From positions 26,015 to 90,014 of the forward strand of contig DUOD01000048.1 of assembly GCA_012838995.1 (NCBI GenBank): a stretch of DNA of 64,000 bases, given 5' to 3'. The position numbers and the translations under genes were made by a program. Origin of the DNA: Clostridiales bacterium (GTDB taxonomy: Bacteria > Bacillota > Clostridia > DUOD01). Below, piece by piece: positions 7,766 through 17,587 of this stretch (position 1 is the first letter of the stretch; the number at the start of each line of letters is the position of its first letter). A model generated the notes under the pieces. That model saw nothing but the letters and a program-made list of their open reading frames with translations. It was not told where the DNA came from and made no database searches.

Positions 7766-8422
7766 ATGGCACTAACCCCTATGGATATACATAATAAGGA
7801 ATTTTCAAGGAGTTTTAGAGGATATAATGAAGACGAGGTCGATGAATTTTTAGACCAGGTGGTAATTGACTTTGAAAGGCTGTATAAAGAAAACATGGAA
7901 TACAAAGAAAGACTGGAGCTATTGAATGATCAGCTGAGCCAGTTTAAAACCATGGAGAGTACTTTAAAGGAAACTTTGGTAACTGCCCAAAAGACAGCCG
8001 ATGAAGTTACCAACAATGCCCATAAAAAAGCTGAGGAGATTATACAAAGTGCCCAACAACAGGCCAAAAAAATACTGGAAGATGCCAATAGGGAAATTGT
8101 TGATATAAAGAAAGAAGCGGAAGAAGAGAGAAAGAAACTTTATGTTTTTAAAACCCGGTTCAGGGCTTTATTGGAATCCCAGTTGGAAGCTTTGCTGGAA
8201 GACAAAGTGCTTTTTGGCGATGAGCAGCAGGACGATGTTGTAGATCAGCAAGAAGAAACTGTAGAGCAAAGGGATGAAATCGTTGAGCAGCATGATGATG
8301 TTGTGGAACAACAAGCAAGTTTTATCGAGCGGCAGGATGGTTTTGTTGACCAAACTATCGAGCTTACCGACCAAACCATCGATCTCAACGACCGGCAGCT
8401 CGAGGAAGAGCCCAAGGGGTGA
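7766..8422 (+). CDS. divIVA: DivIVA family septum/pole protein with heptad-repeat acidic tail
   Basis: 218 aa. The N-terminal lipid-binding domain (ALTPMDIHNKEFSRSFRGYNEDEVDEFLD) is followed by a long coiled coil rich in A/E/K (residues about 35-130). DivIVA senses negative membrane curvature and recruits partners to poles and septa. The ATG at 7766 follows an AGGAGG site. Odd feature: the last 60 residues (nt 8237-8404) are eight near-perfect 7-residue units of the type V-V-E-Q-x-D-E, much more regular than usual DivIVA tails. The ylmH gene that normally sits between yggT and divIVA is absent. Confidence 0.94.
   Translation: MALTPMDIHNKEFSRSFRGYNEDEVDEFLDQVVIDFERLYKENMEYKERLELLNDQLSQFKTMESTLKETLVTAQKTADEVTNNAHKKAEEIIQSAQQQAKKILEDANREIVDIKKEAEEERKKLYVFKTRFRALLESQLEALLEDKVLFGDEQQDDVVDQQEETVEQRDEIVEQHDDVVEQQASFIERQDGFVDQTIELTDQTIDLNDRQLEEEPKG
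8237..8404 (+). repeat. Eight 21-base (7-residue) repeats in the divIVA 3' end
   Basis: In-frame units read VVDQQEE, TVEQRDE, IVEQHDD, VVEQQAS, FIERQDG, FVDQTIE, LTDQTID, LNDRQLE. The central units are the most alike at DNA level; the last three drift to F/L-x-D-Q-T-I-E. Positions 1-2 are hydrophobic and 3-7 polar, so the unit could continue a coiled coil. Confidence 0.8.
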
Positions 8423-8442
8423 GTAAAACATACAGTCTGTTC

Positions 8443-8471
8443 TTGACGGGATGTGTATATTAATATATAAT
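8443..8471 (+). promoter_or_regulatory. SigA-type promoter of the ileS T-box leader
   Basis: TTGACG at 8443-8448, 17-base spacer, TATAAT at 8466-8471. A near-consensus promoter just upstream of the T-box leader. Confidence 0.85.
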
Positions 8472-8489
8472 ATCTAGGAATATGTTAAA

Positions 8490-8736
8490 TAGAGTAAATG
8501 CTATGAAGGGGAAGAGTATACTATAAACAATTTATAGAGAGTTAACGGGTGGTGGAAGTTAGTAATTGTTTATTGTAGAAAATCACCCCGGAGCAGCCCC
8601 GTGAACCGCATCAGTAGCGGGAGCCGGTTATACGTTAAAAAAACAAGGTTACTACTTTAGTAAAAAAAGGGTGGTACCACGGGAACTAATATGCCTCGTC
8701 CCTTGTCTACGGATGGAGGTATTTTTTATTTGTGAT
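8490..8736 (+). ncRNA. T-box riboswitch (isoleucine) upstream of ileS
   Basis: Canonical elements in order: AGAGAGTT (from about 8536) in stem I, a specifier region GAAAATCACC in which ATC (8582-8584) is an Ile codon, the conserved GGAGCAGCCCCGTGAACC stretch and the T-box core AGGGTGGTACCACGGG (8668-8683). The terminator CCTCGTCC...GGATGGAGG (8693-8727) with a following T run competes with the antiterminator. Uncharged tRNA-Ile would pair with the specifier and the T-box bulge and allow read-through into ileS. Confidence 0.93.
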
Positions 8737-8770
8737 GTTGCAATAATGATATATGGAGGTTTAAACGCTA

Positions 8771-11557
8771 ATGGATTATAGCAAAACATTAAACTTGCCA
8801 AAAACGGAAATGCCTATGAGGGGAAATTTACCGAAAAAAGAACCCGAAATGGTTAAGTTTTGGGAACAAAATAATATTTATGAAAAAACAGTGGAAAAAA
8901 ACCAAGGCATGCCTAAGTTTATACTCCATGACGGTCCCCCCTATGCAAATGGCGATATACACCTGGGGCATACTTTAAACAAGGTGTTAAAGGATATCGT
9001 CGTAAAGTTTAAATCCATGTCCGGTTATGATGCACCCTATGTGCCCGGCTGGGATACCCACGGCCTGCCCATAGAATTACAGGCTATAAAGCACCTGAAG
9101 GTGGATCGGGACAAGATTTCCCCCGTTGAGTTTAGAAAGTTGTGCAAGGATTTTGCCATTAAATATGTAAAAAATCAAAGGGATCAGTTTAAGAGACTGG
9201 GGGTAAGGGGCGATTGGGAAAATCCTTATCTTACTCTAAAACCCCAATTTGAAGCAAAACAAATAGAGATATTCGGGGAAATGGCTAAAAAGGGGTATAT
9301 TTACAAGGGCCTGAAGCCGGTATACTGGTGTACCGACTGTGCTACCGCCTTGGCCGAGGCGGAAATAGAATACTCCGATCGTGAGTCCCATTCCATTTAT
9401 GTAAAATTCAGGGTAAAGGACGATAAGGGTATGATAACGCCCCATGTTGGTGATCTGTCAAAGGTATACTTTGTTATCTGGACCACCACCCCATGGACGT
9501 TACCGGCTAATTTGGCAATATGCCTCGCCCCTGACTTTAAATACTCTTTGTTTAAAGTAGGAGAAGAATACCTAATAGCGGCCGAGGAACTTGCTGAGAA
9601 TGTGGCCGAGGCTGCAGGCAGCCGGGATTATGCCGTGATTGCTACCTTCGACGGTGTACAGATGGAGGGAATGACCGCCCAGCATCCCTTTATGAACAGG
9701 GAGTCCCTGATAATACTGGGTGATCATGTAACCCTGGATCAGGGTACCGGGTGTGTCCATACCGCCCCCGGTCATGGTCAAGAAGACTTTGGAATCGGCA
9801 AGAAGTATAATCTAGACGTGTTAAACCCTGTGGACGATAGGGGGTATATGACCGAAAAGGCGGGCAAATTTGAAGGCCTGTATTATGAAGACTCCAATGA
9901 TGCCATTATTAAGGATTTACAGGCGTCCGGGGCATTGCTGGGGCTTAGCAGGCTGATCCATTCGTATCCCCATTGCTGGAGATGCAAAAGTCCGGTAATA
10001 TTCCGGGCAACGGAACAGTGGTTCGCATCGATAGAAGGGTTCAGGGACCAAGCGTTGGAGGCCATAAAACAGGTTAAATGGATACCCGGTTGGGGACAGG
10101 AAAGGATCACCAGCATGATTCTAGACCGTCAGGATTGGTGCATATCCCGCCAGAGGATCTGGGGGGTGCCCATTCCCATATTTTATTGCGATGAATGTGG
10201 TAAAGAGTTAATAAATGATGATACCATTGCCGCAGTGGCTAAACTCTTCGGTGAAAAGGGTTCGGATGCGTGGTATCAAATGGAAGCCGAGGAAATCCTG
10301 CCTGATGATGTAGAATGTCCGTGTGGCGGTAGAAAATTCCGAAAAGAAACGGATATAATGGATGTTTGGTTTGATTCGGGGTCCAGTCATGCTGCCGTAC
10401 TGGAAACAACACCCGGTCAGGTTTGGCCGGCAGATCTCTACTTAGAGGGCAGTGACCAGCACAGGGGATGGTTCCAGTCTTCTCTCCTGACTTCGGTGGC
10501 CACAAGGGGCAAAGCCCCCTATAAGGCGGTATTGACCCATGGTTTTGTGGTTGACGGAGAAGGAAGGAAAATGAGTAAATCCCTGGGAAACGGTATAGAT
10601 CCCATGGAAGTGGTTGAACAATACGGTGCGGATATCTTAAGGTTATGGGTAGTATCGGCGGATTACAGGACCGACGTTAGGATATCCAAGGATATACTGA
10701 AACAGCTATCGGAAATTTACAGGAAGATAAGAAATACTGCCAGGTTCCTGTTGGGCAATCTGTACGATTTCGACCCCACCCAGCACAGGGTTGATTATGC
10801 CGATATGGAGGAGCTTGACAGATGGGCGCTGATGAGATTACACAAGCTGATAGACAGAGTGCTCAAGGCATATCAAGACTATGAATATCATATTATATAC
10901 CATTCCATCCACAATTTTTGTGTGGTGGATATGAGCAATTTCTACCTGGATATTATAAAAGACAGGCTGTATACATTTAAAGCTTATTCCAAGCAAAGGA
11001 GATCGGCCCAGACTGTTATGTACGACATAATAAACAGCCTGGTGCGGTTGATAACGCCCATTCTGTCCTTTACTGCCGAGGAGATATGGAGGCATATGCC
11101 CAAGGGGGAAGACAGGCCCATAAGTCCTCAATTGGCGGATATGCCAAAGGTTGATGCTCGGTATATAGATAAATCCTTGGAGGAAAAGTGGTCCAAGATA
11201 ATCGACGTGAGGATGGATGTATCCAAAGCCTTGGAAAATGCCCGGGTACAAAAGGTGATAGGCAATTCCTTAGATGCTTTTATTAAGATATACACCGACG
11301 GCGAATGGTATTCCTTCTTGGAAGGAATTAAGGATGCCCTACCCACCATATTTATTGCATCAAAAGTAGAGGTTATAAAGGGCAAGTGCCCCGAGGAGGA
11401 ACAGGGTTTGGTGGGCGAGGAAGTACCTGATATTACAATAGTCGTAGGCAAGGCGCCGGGGGCTAAATGTGAAAGGTGCTGGGTATATAGTGAAACGGTG
11501 GGCCGACATCCCCAGCATAAGAATATCTGTGCCAAATGTGTAGCTAATTTAACATAA
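8771..11557 (+). CDS. ileS: Isoleucyl-tRNA synthetase
   Basis: 928 aa, the usual length for the bacterial-type enzyme. Class Ia signatures: HIGH-type HLGH within [12 protein letters not shown] (about residues 57-68), [11 protein letters not shown] at the start of the CP1 editing domain, and KMSKS in [10 protein letters not shown] (about residue 600). The C-terminal zinc knuckle is CERCW...CAKC. The ATG at 8771 follows a GGAGGT site. Controlled by the T-box leader immediately upstream and ends before a terminator, so it is probably a single-gene unit. Confidence 0.98.
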   Translation: MDYSKTLNLPKTEMPMRGNLPKKEPEMVKFWEQNNIYEKTVEKNQGMPKFILHDGPPYANGDIHLGHTLNKVLKDIVVKFKSMSGYDAPYVPGWDTHGLPIELQAIKHLKVDRDKISPVEFRKLCKDFAIKYVKNQRDQFKRLGVRGDWENPYLTLKPQFEAKQIEIFGEMAKKGYIYKGLKPVYWCTDCATALAEAEIEYSDRESHSIYVKFRVKDDKGMITPHVGDLSKVYFVIWTTTPWTLPANLAICLAPDFKYSLFKVGEEYLIAAEELAENVAEAAGSRDYAVIATFDGVQMEGMTAQHPFMNRESLIILGDHVTLDQGTGCVHTAPGHGQEDFGIGKKYNLDVLNPVDDRGYMTEKAGKFEGLYYEDSNDAIIKDLQASGALLGLSRLIHSYPHCWRCKSPVIFRATEQWFASIEGFRDQALEAIKQVKWIPGWGQERITSMILDRQDWCISRQRIWGVPIPIFYCDECGKELINDDTIAAVAKLFGEKGSDAWYQMEAEEILPDDVECPCGGRKFRKETDIMDVWFDSGSSHAAVLETTPGQVWPADLYLEGSDQHRGWFQSSLLTSVATRGKAPYKAVLTHGFVVDGEGRKMSKSLGNGIDPMEVVEQYGADILRLWVVSADYRTDVRISKDILKQLSEIYRKIRNTARFLLGNLYDFDPTQHRVDYADMEELDRWALMRLHKLIDRVLKAYQDYEYHIIYHSIHNFCVVDMSNFYLDIIKDRLYTFKAYSKQRRSAQTVMYDIINSLVRLITPILSFTAEEIWRHMPKGEDRPISPQLADMPKVDARYIDKSLEEKWSKIIDVRMDVSKALENARVQKVIGNSLDAFIKIYTDGEWYSFLEGIKDALPTIFIASKVEVIKGKCPEEEQGLVGEEVPDITIVVGKAPGAKCERCWVYSETVGRHPQHKNICAKCVANLT

Positions 11558-11615
11558 AATGTGTGGGGTTAAGTTCCCGTAAAAAGGGAAGGGTTAATTT
11601 AATTGGAGTATAATG

Positions 11616-11664
11616 GATATAGGATAGATGGTTTAATATAACAACCTGTCCTATATCTTTTTTT
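11616..11664 (+). terminator. Terminator after ileS
   Basis: Stem GATATAGGA (11616-11624) with TCCTATATC (11649-11657) followed by seven T. The 24-base loop is long. Confidence 0.8.
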
Positions 11665-11749
11665 ATATATCATATTAATTAAACAATATAGAGAAATTGG
11701 TATAGATAGTATAATATATTTATGTTAATAAAGAGTTGAGGTAAAAAAT

Positions 11750-11905
11750 ATGAAGGTGCAAAAAGTGATTTTAGAAAATAATAAAAAGATATGTGCTAAT
11801 TGATGATAATGGATTTCCTATTATTCCGGCAATAAGATATTTAAAGATCTTGATAATAAAAATAAGCCCAAATACTCCAAAGACATACTTGTATAATATC
11901 ACGAA
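11750..11905 (+). pseudogene. Relic of a tyrosine recombinase (phage/ICE integrase) N-terminus
   Basis: Starts ATG with MKVQKVILENNKKI. A frame change near 11796 then leads into VLIDDNGFPIIPAIRYLK, and another near 11850 into LDNKNKPKYSKD, before stops. Joined, these read like the opening of Tn554/ICE-type tyrosine recombinases (..DDNG-P-P...YL-YLDN...K-P-T). At least two frameshifts in about 150 bases, and the catalytic domain is missing. A GAGGT ribosome-site remnant precedes the ATG. The AT-rich base composition, unlike the flanking genes, fits acquired and decayed DNA. Confidence 0.5.
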
Positions 11906-11940
11906 CTAGAAATCTAAAATTATGGTTTTATGGAGATAAA

Positions 11941-12791
11941 ATGAAAAAATTACTATTACTGAATTTTGTGTCACTAATAATCCCAATACCTTCTATCGCC
12001 ATTAGAGCCATAGTAATGTATCATAATAAAGTTTCAGTTTTCATTTGGGCTCAAAATATCGCTTGTTTAGTAATAACAGGAATAATTTCATATTTTATAG
12101 TTTCAAACAGATTTAAAATGATAAAAAGTAAAACCAGAGGTACTTTTATATTAATCTCATTGCTTCTCTTAATTTTAACCTTAATAAGTCCGGGTATGAA
12201 TGGGGTTCACAGGTGGGTTTCTGTTGGAATAATCAAGTTTAATGTTTCATTTATAGTGTTACCAATATTGATAATAGAATTATGGGAAATGTCCCAAATA
12301 AAAGGTTTGAAGTTTACTGCCGTTATAACAGTGGCCATATCAACTTTACTGGCTATTCAGCCGGATGCCTCTCAATTAACTGGTTTTGCTATACCAATGA
12401 TGGTTATGTTATGCAGTAAAGCTGATAAACAGCGTCTTCGTACATTTATCGTGGGGATACTTACTTTATTAATCATTTTTTGTGGGTGTTTTTGGATAAT
12501 CTGCCAGCAGTGGCTCATGTAGAAAGAATAGTGAGTTTATTAGCAAATATGGGATTAATATAGCTTATCATAGGGATTATTTCTCTTGCAATATTACCGA
12601 TACCTTATATATTGTTTCCTCCGAAAAACTTAAAATTACCTTCTATGTGTGTAGGCTTATATTTTACAATAATTTTAGTTTCCACATTATTTGGGAACTT
12701 TCCGGTTCCGCTAATTGGATATGGAATTTCTCCTATAATAGGCTATTTCATATCAATATCATGGTATGCAAAATCTAAAATTAATTCGTAG
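11941..12791 (+). pseudogene. Frameshifted SEDS (FtsW/RodA/SpoVE)-like membrane protein gene
   Basis: The first frame gives 193 aa of hydrophobic segments with GMNGVHRWVSVGIIKFN and LAIQPDASQLTGFAIP, resembling the FtsW/RodA motifs around the R-W loop and Q-P-D. It stops at 12520-12522. A +1 shift at the T run near 12488-12493 continues the protein as LDNLPAVAHVERIVSLLANMGLI, which meets an in-frame TAG (12561-12563) and then goes on to IGYGISPIIGYF and a stop at 12789-12791. A repaired protein would be about 283 aa. Two lesions make it a likely pseudogene. Strongly AT-rich, next to the integrase relic. Confidence 0.6.
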
Positions 12792-12899
12792 TTTTTATAT
12801 TATATGTATTAAAAATAACAATCAAAAATAATATGTTGTAAAATCTGTTTTCCCGGCCCGATAAATAAAAAGAGTGTTGCTGGAGACAATAATACAGTG

Positions 12900-13196
12900 A
12901 TGATTATGGCTGAAAAGAAAGAAAGTATAGATAAGCTTAAAAACCGGGTGCAATTACTGGCCGATGCCCTTGACAAGATGAGATTGGCTGAGTATGTGGA
13001 GTATTTGAATAATACAAAAAGAATGCTTATAGTAAATTTTATCGGGGGATTGTTTCGAGGCTTTGGCATGGCCATCGGGTTTACCTTGCTGGGAGCGGTG
13101 GTTATTTACATACTCCGCCGTCTGGTTATGATGAACCTACCGATAATCGGCGATTTTATCGCCGAAATCGTAAAATTGGTGCAGAGGCATCTATGA
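12900..13196 (+). CDS. DUF5665-like small membrane protein
   Basis: 98 aa. An N-terminal charged helix (KESIDKLKNRVQLLADALDKM) is followed by LAEYVEYLNNTKRMLIVNFIGGLFRGFGMAIGFTLLGAVVIYILRRL and a terminal amphipathic part (LPIIGDFIAEIVKLVQRHL). One or two membrane spans. I recognise the pattern of the DUF5665 family of Firmicutes; the function is unknown. Start could be GTG 12897, ATG 12900 or ATG 12906; no strong ribosome site decides. It lies 43 bases before the DksA/TraR-type gene. Confidence 0.65.
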   Translation: MIMAEKKESIDKLKNRVQLLADALDKMRLAEYVEYLNNTKRMLIVNFIGGLFRGFGMAIGFTLLGAVVIYILRRLVMMNLPIIGDFIAEIVKLVQRHL

Positions 13197-13239
13197 CAAT
13201 TGGCACAGGAAAGGTATAAAAATTGGGAGTGAATTTAAT

Positions 13240-13950
13240 ATGGACGAAAACATGCTACAACATTATAAAAAGAAACTGCTCAAGGAAAGGAAAAGGGTCC
13301 AAAACACCCTTAATTTGATGAACCGAAACAGTTACAATTCATCTTTAAAGGAAAGTGTGGAGGAACTGTCTTCCTACGATAACCACCCCGCCGACTTGGG
13401 TTTCGAGACCTTTGAGATGGAAAAATCCTTTGCCTTAAAAAATAATCAAAAATTTATTTTGCGGGCCATTGATGATGCGCTGATGAAAATAGATAAAAAT
13501 GTCTACGGTATATGCGATATATGCAAAAAAGCCATAGATCCCAAAAGACTGGAGGCGTTGCCCTATGCGAGTTTATGTATCCAATGTCAAAGGAGAGAAA
13601 AACCGGACATCAAGGATTTAGATGACGATAGGCCGGTGGAGGAGGAAGTGCTGATATTTCCCTTTGGAAGGAGTTTTATGGACGAAGAGGACCAAACCAT
13701 GTTTGACGGTGAAGACGCATGGCAATCTGTGGCAAGGTATGGAACGGCAGAATCGCCTCAGGATATTAGTAGAAATCGGGTAAGGAGCTATGGCGATATG
13801 TACGGCGACGGTGACCAACACTCCGGACAGGTGGAGGAGGTGGAGGGTATCACCCAGGGAGAGTACAAGGAGCAATTACCCAAAGATCATGGGGTAACCA
13901 CCGGAGACGGTAAGGATAAAAAAATAAAAGACGACCACATGGAAAAATAG
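13240..13950 (+). CDS. YteA-type TraR/DksA zinc-finger protein
   Basis: 236 aa. An N-terminal helical hairpin (KKKLLKERKRVQNTLNLM) is followed by DNHPADLGFETFEMEKSFAL and a C4 zinc finger CDICKKAI...CIQCQ (about residues 92-113). The acidic C-terminal region includes the conserved FDGEDAWQSVARYGTAESPQD. This is the long YteA version found in spore formers, often beside lspA. DksA/TraR proteins bind RNA polymerase through the secondary channel; whether YteA does so is not established. The final 60 residues are hydrophilic and of low complexity. Confidence 0.88.
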   Translation: MDENMLQHYKKKLLKERKRVQNTLNLMNRNSYNSSLKESVEELSSYDNHPADLGFETFEMEKSFALKNNQKFILRAIDDALMKIDKNVYGICDICKKAIDPKRLEALPYASLCIQCQRREKPDIKDLDDDRPVEEEVLIFPFGRSFMDEEDQTMFDGEDAWQSVARYGTAESPQDISRNRVRSYGDMYGDGDQHSGQVEEVEGITQGEYKEQLPKDHGVTTGDGKDKKIKDDHMEK

Positions 13951-14023
13951 TTCCAAGGTTTAGTTATGTAGCCAATGGATACCCTACGTCCTGAAATGTG
14001 ATATAATTAAAAAGTCAAAAAAA

Positions 14024-14059
14024 TGCCACTTCTCGGTGATGCATGATCAGCGGTGGCAT
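14024..14059 (+). other. Hairpin in the lspA leader
   Basis: ATGCCAC (14024-14030) pairs with GTGGCAT (14053-14059), a few bases before the lspA ribosome site and after a TATAAT-like box near 14003. No T run follows, so it is not a terminator. Function unknown. Confidence 0.3.
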
Positions 14060-14083
14060 AGCAACTTAAGGAGGTAGTGTACC

Positions 14084-14551
14084 TTGGCAGTTTTTTTATT
14101 GTTAGTCATTATAATTATCGTAGACCAGGCTACCAAATACTGGGCATGTACAGTTTTAAAGCCGATGGGCGCCATACCGGTAATAGACGGCATACTTGAC
14201 TTTGCTTATGTAGAAAATTATGGAGCTGCCTTTGGTATGCTGCAAAACGCCAAATGGTTTTTTATAGTGGTAAAGGTGGTAATTTCTGCAGCTATCATAT
14301 ATTATCTAGTCACCCGTTCTGTAAGACAGCCTCTTTTGAAGTCAAGTTTGGTACTGATACTTGCCGGAGCCATAGGAAATCTCATTGATAGGCTGAGATT
14401 AGGCTATGTGGTGGATTTTATATATATAAAAGCGGTAAATTTTGCGGTTTTTAATATTGCTGACTCCAGTATAGTGATAGGTACCATACTGTTGGTATAT
14501 TTCATATTGTTTAAAACCGATAAAAAATATGGTGGTTATCATGGAACATAA
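14084..14551 (+). CDS. lspA: Lipoprotein signal peptidase (signal peptidase II)
   Basis: 155 aa with four membrane segments. It cleaves prolipoprotein signal peptides after lipidation. The catalytic aspartates are visible in GNLIDRLRLGYVVDFI (about residues 105-120) and FNIADSSI (about 126-133), and the conserved VENYGAAFGML (about 43-53) is present. TTG start at 14084 behind an AAGGAGGT site. It overlaps rluD by 11 bases, giving the common lspA-rluD pair. Confidence 0.97.
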   Translation: MAVFLLLVIIIIVDQATKYWACTVLKPMGAIPVIDGILDFAYVENYGAAFGMLQNAKWFFIVVKVVISAAIIYYLVTRSVRQPLLKSSLVLILAGAIGNLIDRLRLGYVVDFIYIKAVNFAVFNIADSSIVIGTILLVYFILFKTDKKYGGYHGT

Positions 14552-15461
14552 GAAAATAGCAGTCGATAGCCGCTGGGAAGGTCAGAGGGTGGACGTTGTT
14601 ATAACCGCCATGTTGGACGATATCAGTCGTTCCCAGGTTCAAAAACTCATTAAGGAAGGAAAGGTGCTGGTAAACGGAAAGCAGGTAAAGTCCAATACAA
14701 GGGTGGGCGGTGAGGATATTATAGAAATATTTGTACCCGAGCCCGAGACGTTGGAGGCACGACCTGAGGATATAGACATTGATATAGTATACGAGGACGA
14801 CGATATTGTAGTGGTCAATAAACCCAAGAACATGTTGGTACATCCGGCGGCCGGCAACACTTCAGGTACGCTGGTCAATGCCCTACTGGCAAAATGCAAC
14901 AGCTTGTCCGATATAGACGGAAAGGTCCGCCCCGGTATAGTGCATAGGATAGATAAGGATACTTCCGGTCTGCTGGTGGTTGCTAAGAATAACGCCGCCC
15001 ATTTAAGTTTGGCAAGGCAGATCAAGGAAAGGACGGTGGGCAGGGAATACATGGCCTTGGTCCATGGCGAAATAAAGGATAAAAAGGGCAGGATAGACGC
15101 TCCCATCGGAAGACACCCCGTCGACCGTAAAAAGATGGCAGTAACCGACAAGGGCAGGGTAAGGCATGCCGTTACCCATTACGAAGTGGTGGAAAGTTTT
15201 AAAGAGTATACTCTAATAAGGGTGCGACTGGAAACCGGACGGACCCACCAAATAAGGGTACATATGGCATATATAGGTCATCCCGTGGTGGGTGATAGGG
15301 TATATGGCAGGAAAAAGCAGCCTTTTAATATACAAGGCCAAGTACTCCATGCTTATCGTCTAACCCTGAGACATCCCGTAACCCGGCAAATAATGATCTT
15401 TGAAGCGCCCTTGCCTAGGTACTTTAAAGATATCATAAAAAAATTACGACAGAAAAGTTAG
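14541..15461 (+). CDS. rluD: RluD-type 23S rRNA pseudouridine synthase
   Basis: 306 aa. S4 RNA-binding domain at residues about 10-65 (SQVQKLIKEGKVLVNGKQV), then the catalytic domain with HRIDKDTSGLLVVAK (catalytic Asp) and ETGRTHQIRVH. The exact uridine target cannot be assigned from sequence. ATG 14541 chosen; ATG 14529 adds MVVI and deepens the overlap with lspA. Confidence 0.93.
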   Translation: MEHKKIAVDSRWEGQRVDVVITAMLDDISRSQVQKLIKEGKVLVNGKQVKSNTRVGGEDIIEIFVPEPETLEARPEDIDIDIVYEDDDIVVVNKPKNMLVHPAAGNTSGTLVNALLAKCNSLSDIDGKVRPGIVHRIDKDTSGLLVVAKNNAAHLSLARQIKERTVGREYMALVHGEIKDKKGRIDAPIGRHPVDRKKMAVTDKGRVRHAVTHYEVVESFKEYTLIRVRLETGRTHQIRVHMAYIGHPVVGDRVYGRKKQPFNIQGQVLHAYRLTLRHPVTRQIMIFEAPLPRYFKDIIKKLRQKS

Positions 15462-15468
15462 AAAAATG

Positions 15469-15497
15469 TAGACAAGGTATAAGGGCTGTGGTATACT
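15469..15497 (+). promoter_or_regulatory. SigA-type promoter of the pyr operon
   Basis: TAGACA (15469-15474), 17-base spacer, TATACT (15492-15497), just upstream of the PyrR-type leader. Confidence 0.75.
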
Positions 15498-15504
15498 TGT
15501 GCTA

Positions 15505-16202
<698 letters not shown>

Positions 16203-16230
16203 GATAACAATACCCAAGGGTGGAGGTTTT

Positions 16231-16575
16231 ATGTTACAAAGGACTGGAATTATGGTACCGGATATAAAATATATATTGACCGTATTATGTGCAATGGTAC
16301 CGATGTCTTTGTTAAACGGTTTATATTCGACGGCACTGTTTTTAAACGGTATCGGCAAAACACCATTCCATTTTATAATAAATAATAAGATGACGATTTT
16401 TTCGGTTTCCGGTTTTGCAATTATAGCAGTTATTAAAATTATAAACCGGAAAATGACAACTTCGGACCATACCGCCATAGCCGTATTAATAACAGGTGCA
16501 GTGTCCTTAATTCCGGTCCTGACGGCGGTGTTGCTTTGGATAGGAAAAGATAAAAGTTTTTTGGAAAATATTTAA
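16231..16575 (+). CDS. Uncharacterised small membrane protein in the pyr operon
   Basis: 114 aa with three probable membrane segments (around residues 12-35, 52-67 and 80-105). Begins MLQRTGIMVPDIKY. I do not recognise a family. ATG 16231 follows GGTGGAGGT. It occupies the place where Bacillus has the uracil permease pyrP, but it is far too short to be a uracil/xanthine permease. A terminator separates it from pyrB, so only part of the pyrR message may continue. Accessory by position; function unknown. Confidence 0.65.
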   Translation: MLQRTGIMVPDIKYILTVLCAMVPMSLLNGLYSTALFLNGIGKTPFHFIINNKMTIFSVSGFAIIAVIKIINRKMTTSDHTAIAVLITGAVSLIPVLTAVLLWIGKDKSFLENI

Positions 16576-16584
16576 TAATTTAGA

Positions 16585-16618
16585 AGAGTAGTAGGTTAAA
16601 CACTTACTACTCTTTTTT
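16585..16618 (+). terminator. Internal terminator between the small membrane gene and pyrB
   Basis: Stem AGAGTAGTA (16585-16593) with TACTACTCT (16605-16613) and a run of six T. No PyrR-loop consensus was found around it, so it looks like a plain terminator with possible read-through. Confidence 0.8.
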
Positions 16619-16645
16619 AAGAAAAAGTTGAGCAGGTGATGGATT

Positions 16646-17587
16646 ATGATCTTGACCAGAAAGGATATATTAGGATTAAAGGACATAAAAAAGACGGAAA
16701 TAGAAGCAATATTAAATACTGCAGAACTTATGAAATATATTTTAAAACAGGGCAACAAAAAGACGCCCCATCTCCAGGGCAAGTCAGTTATAATACTGTT
16801 TTATGAAAACAGTACCAGGACTAAACTTTCCTTTGAATTGGCCGGAAAATATATGGGCGCCAGCGTAGCAAACATCTCAGTTTCTACCAGCAGTGTGGCC
16901 AAAGGAGAGTCCCTAATTGATACCGGAAGGACAATAGACGTTATGGGTGCCGATGTGGTTGTCATACGCCATCCCATATCGGGAGCGCCCCATCTATTGG
17001 CAAGGCATGTTAAGGCTTCCGTTATAAATGCCGGTGACGGTATGAACGAGCATCCTACACAGTCTTTATTAGATTTATTTACCATTAAAGAGAAAAAGGG
17101 CGGTTTTGAGGGGCTTAAAGTGGCTATAATAGGTGATATTTACCACAGCAGGGTTGCCAGAAGTAATATATGGAGTATGGTAAAACTGGGTTGTGAAGTT
17201 AGTGTCTGCGGACCCAATACCTTATTGCCTCCCGACCTTGAAAAAACCGGCGTTAATGTATACAACAACGTAGAGGATGCAATAAGGGGAGCGGATGTGG
17301 TGATGGGTCTTAGGATACAAAAGGAACGGCAAAGGAGCGGTCTTTTGCCTTCCATTGACGAATATGCAAGATACTTCGGCATTAATGAAAAAAATATAAA
17401 ACTGGCCAAAAAGGATGTCCTAATAATGCATCCCGGACCGGTTAATCGTGGGGTGGAAATGACCTCGATCATAGTGGATGAAGATCGGTCTGCCATAACC
17501 GAACAGGTTACCAACGGTGTGGCCGTTAGAATGGCCTTATTATATATGCTGACCAGGAGGAGTGTTCCAGATGAAAGTATTGTTTAA
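16646..17587 (+). CDS. pyrB: Aspartate carbamoyltransferase, catalytic chain
   Basis: 313 aa. Condenses carbamoyl phosphate with aspartate, the first committed step of UMP synthesis. Carbamoyl-phosphate loop STRTKLSFE (about residues 55-63), HPTQSLLDLFTI (about 137-148) and the aspartate-binding region MHPGPVNRG. No pyrI regulatory chain follows. It overlaps pyrC by 17 bases. Confidence 0.97.
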   Translation: MILTRKDILGLKDIKKTEIEAILNTAELMKYILKQGNKKTPHLQGKSVIILFYENSTRTKLSFELAGKYMGASVANISVSTSSVAKGESLIDTGRTIDVMGADVVVIRHPISGAPHLLARHVKASVINAGDGMNEHPTQSLLDLFTIKEKKGGFEGLKVAIIGDIYHSRVARSNIWSMVKLGCEVSVCGPNTLLPPDLEKTGVNVYNNVEDAIRGADVVMGLRIQKERQRSGLLPSIDEYARYFGINEKNIKLAKKDVLIMHPGPVNRGVEMTSIIVDEDRSAITEQVTNGVAVRMALLYMLTRRSVPDESIV

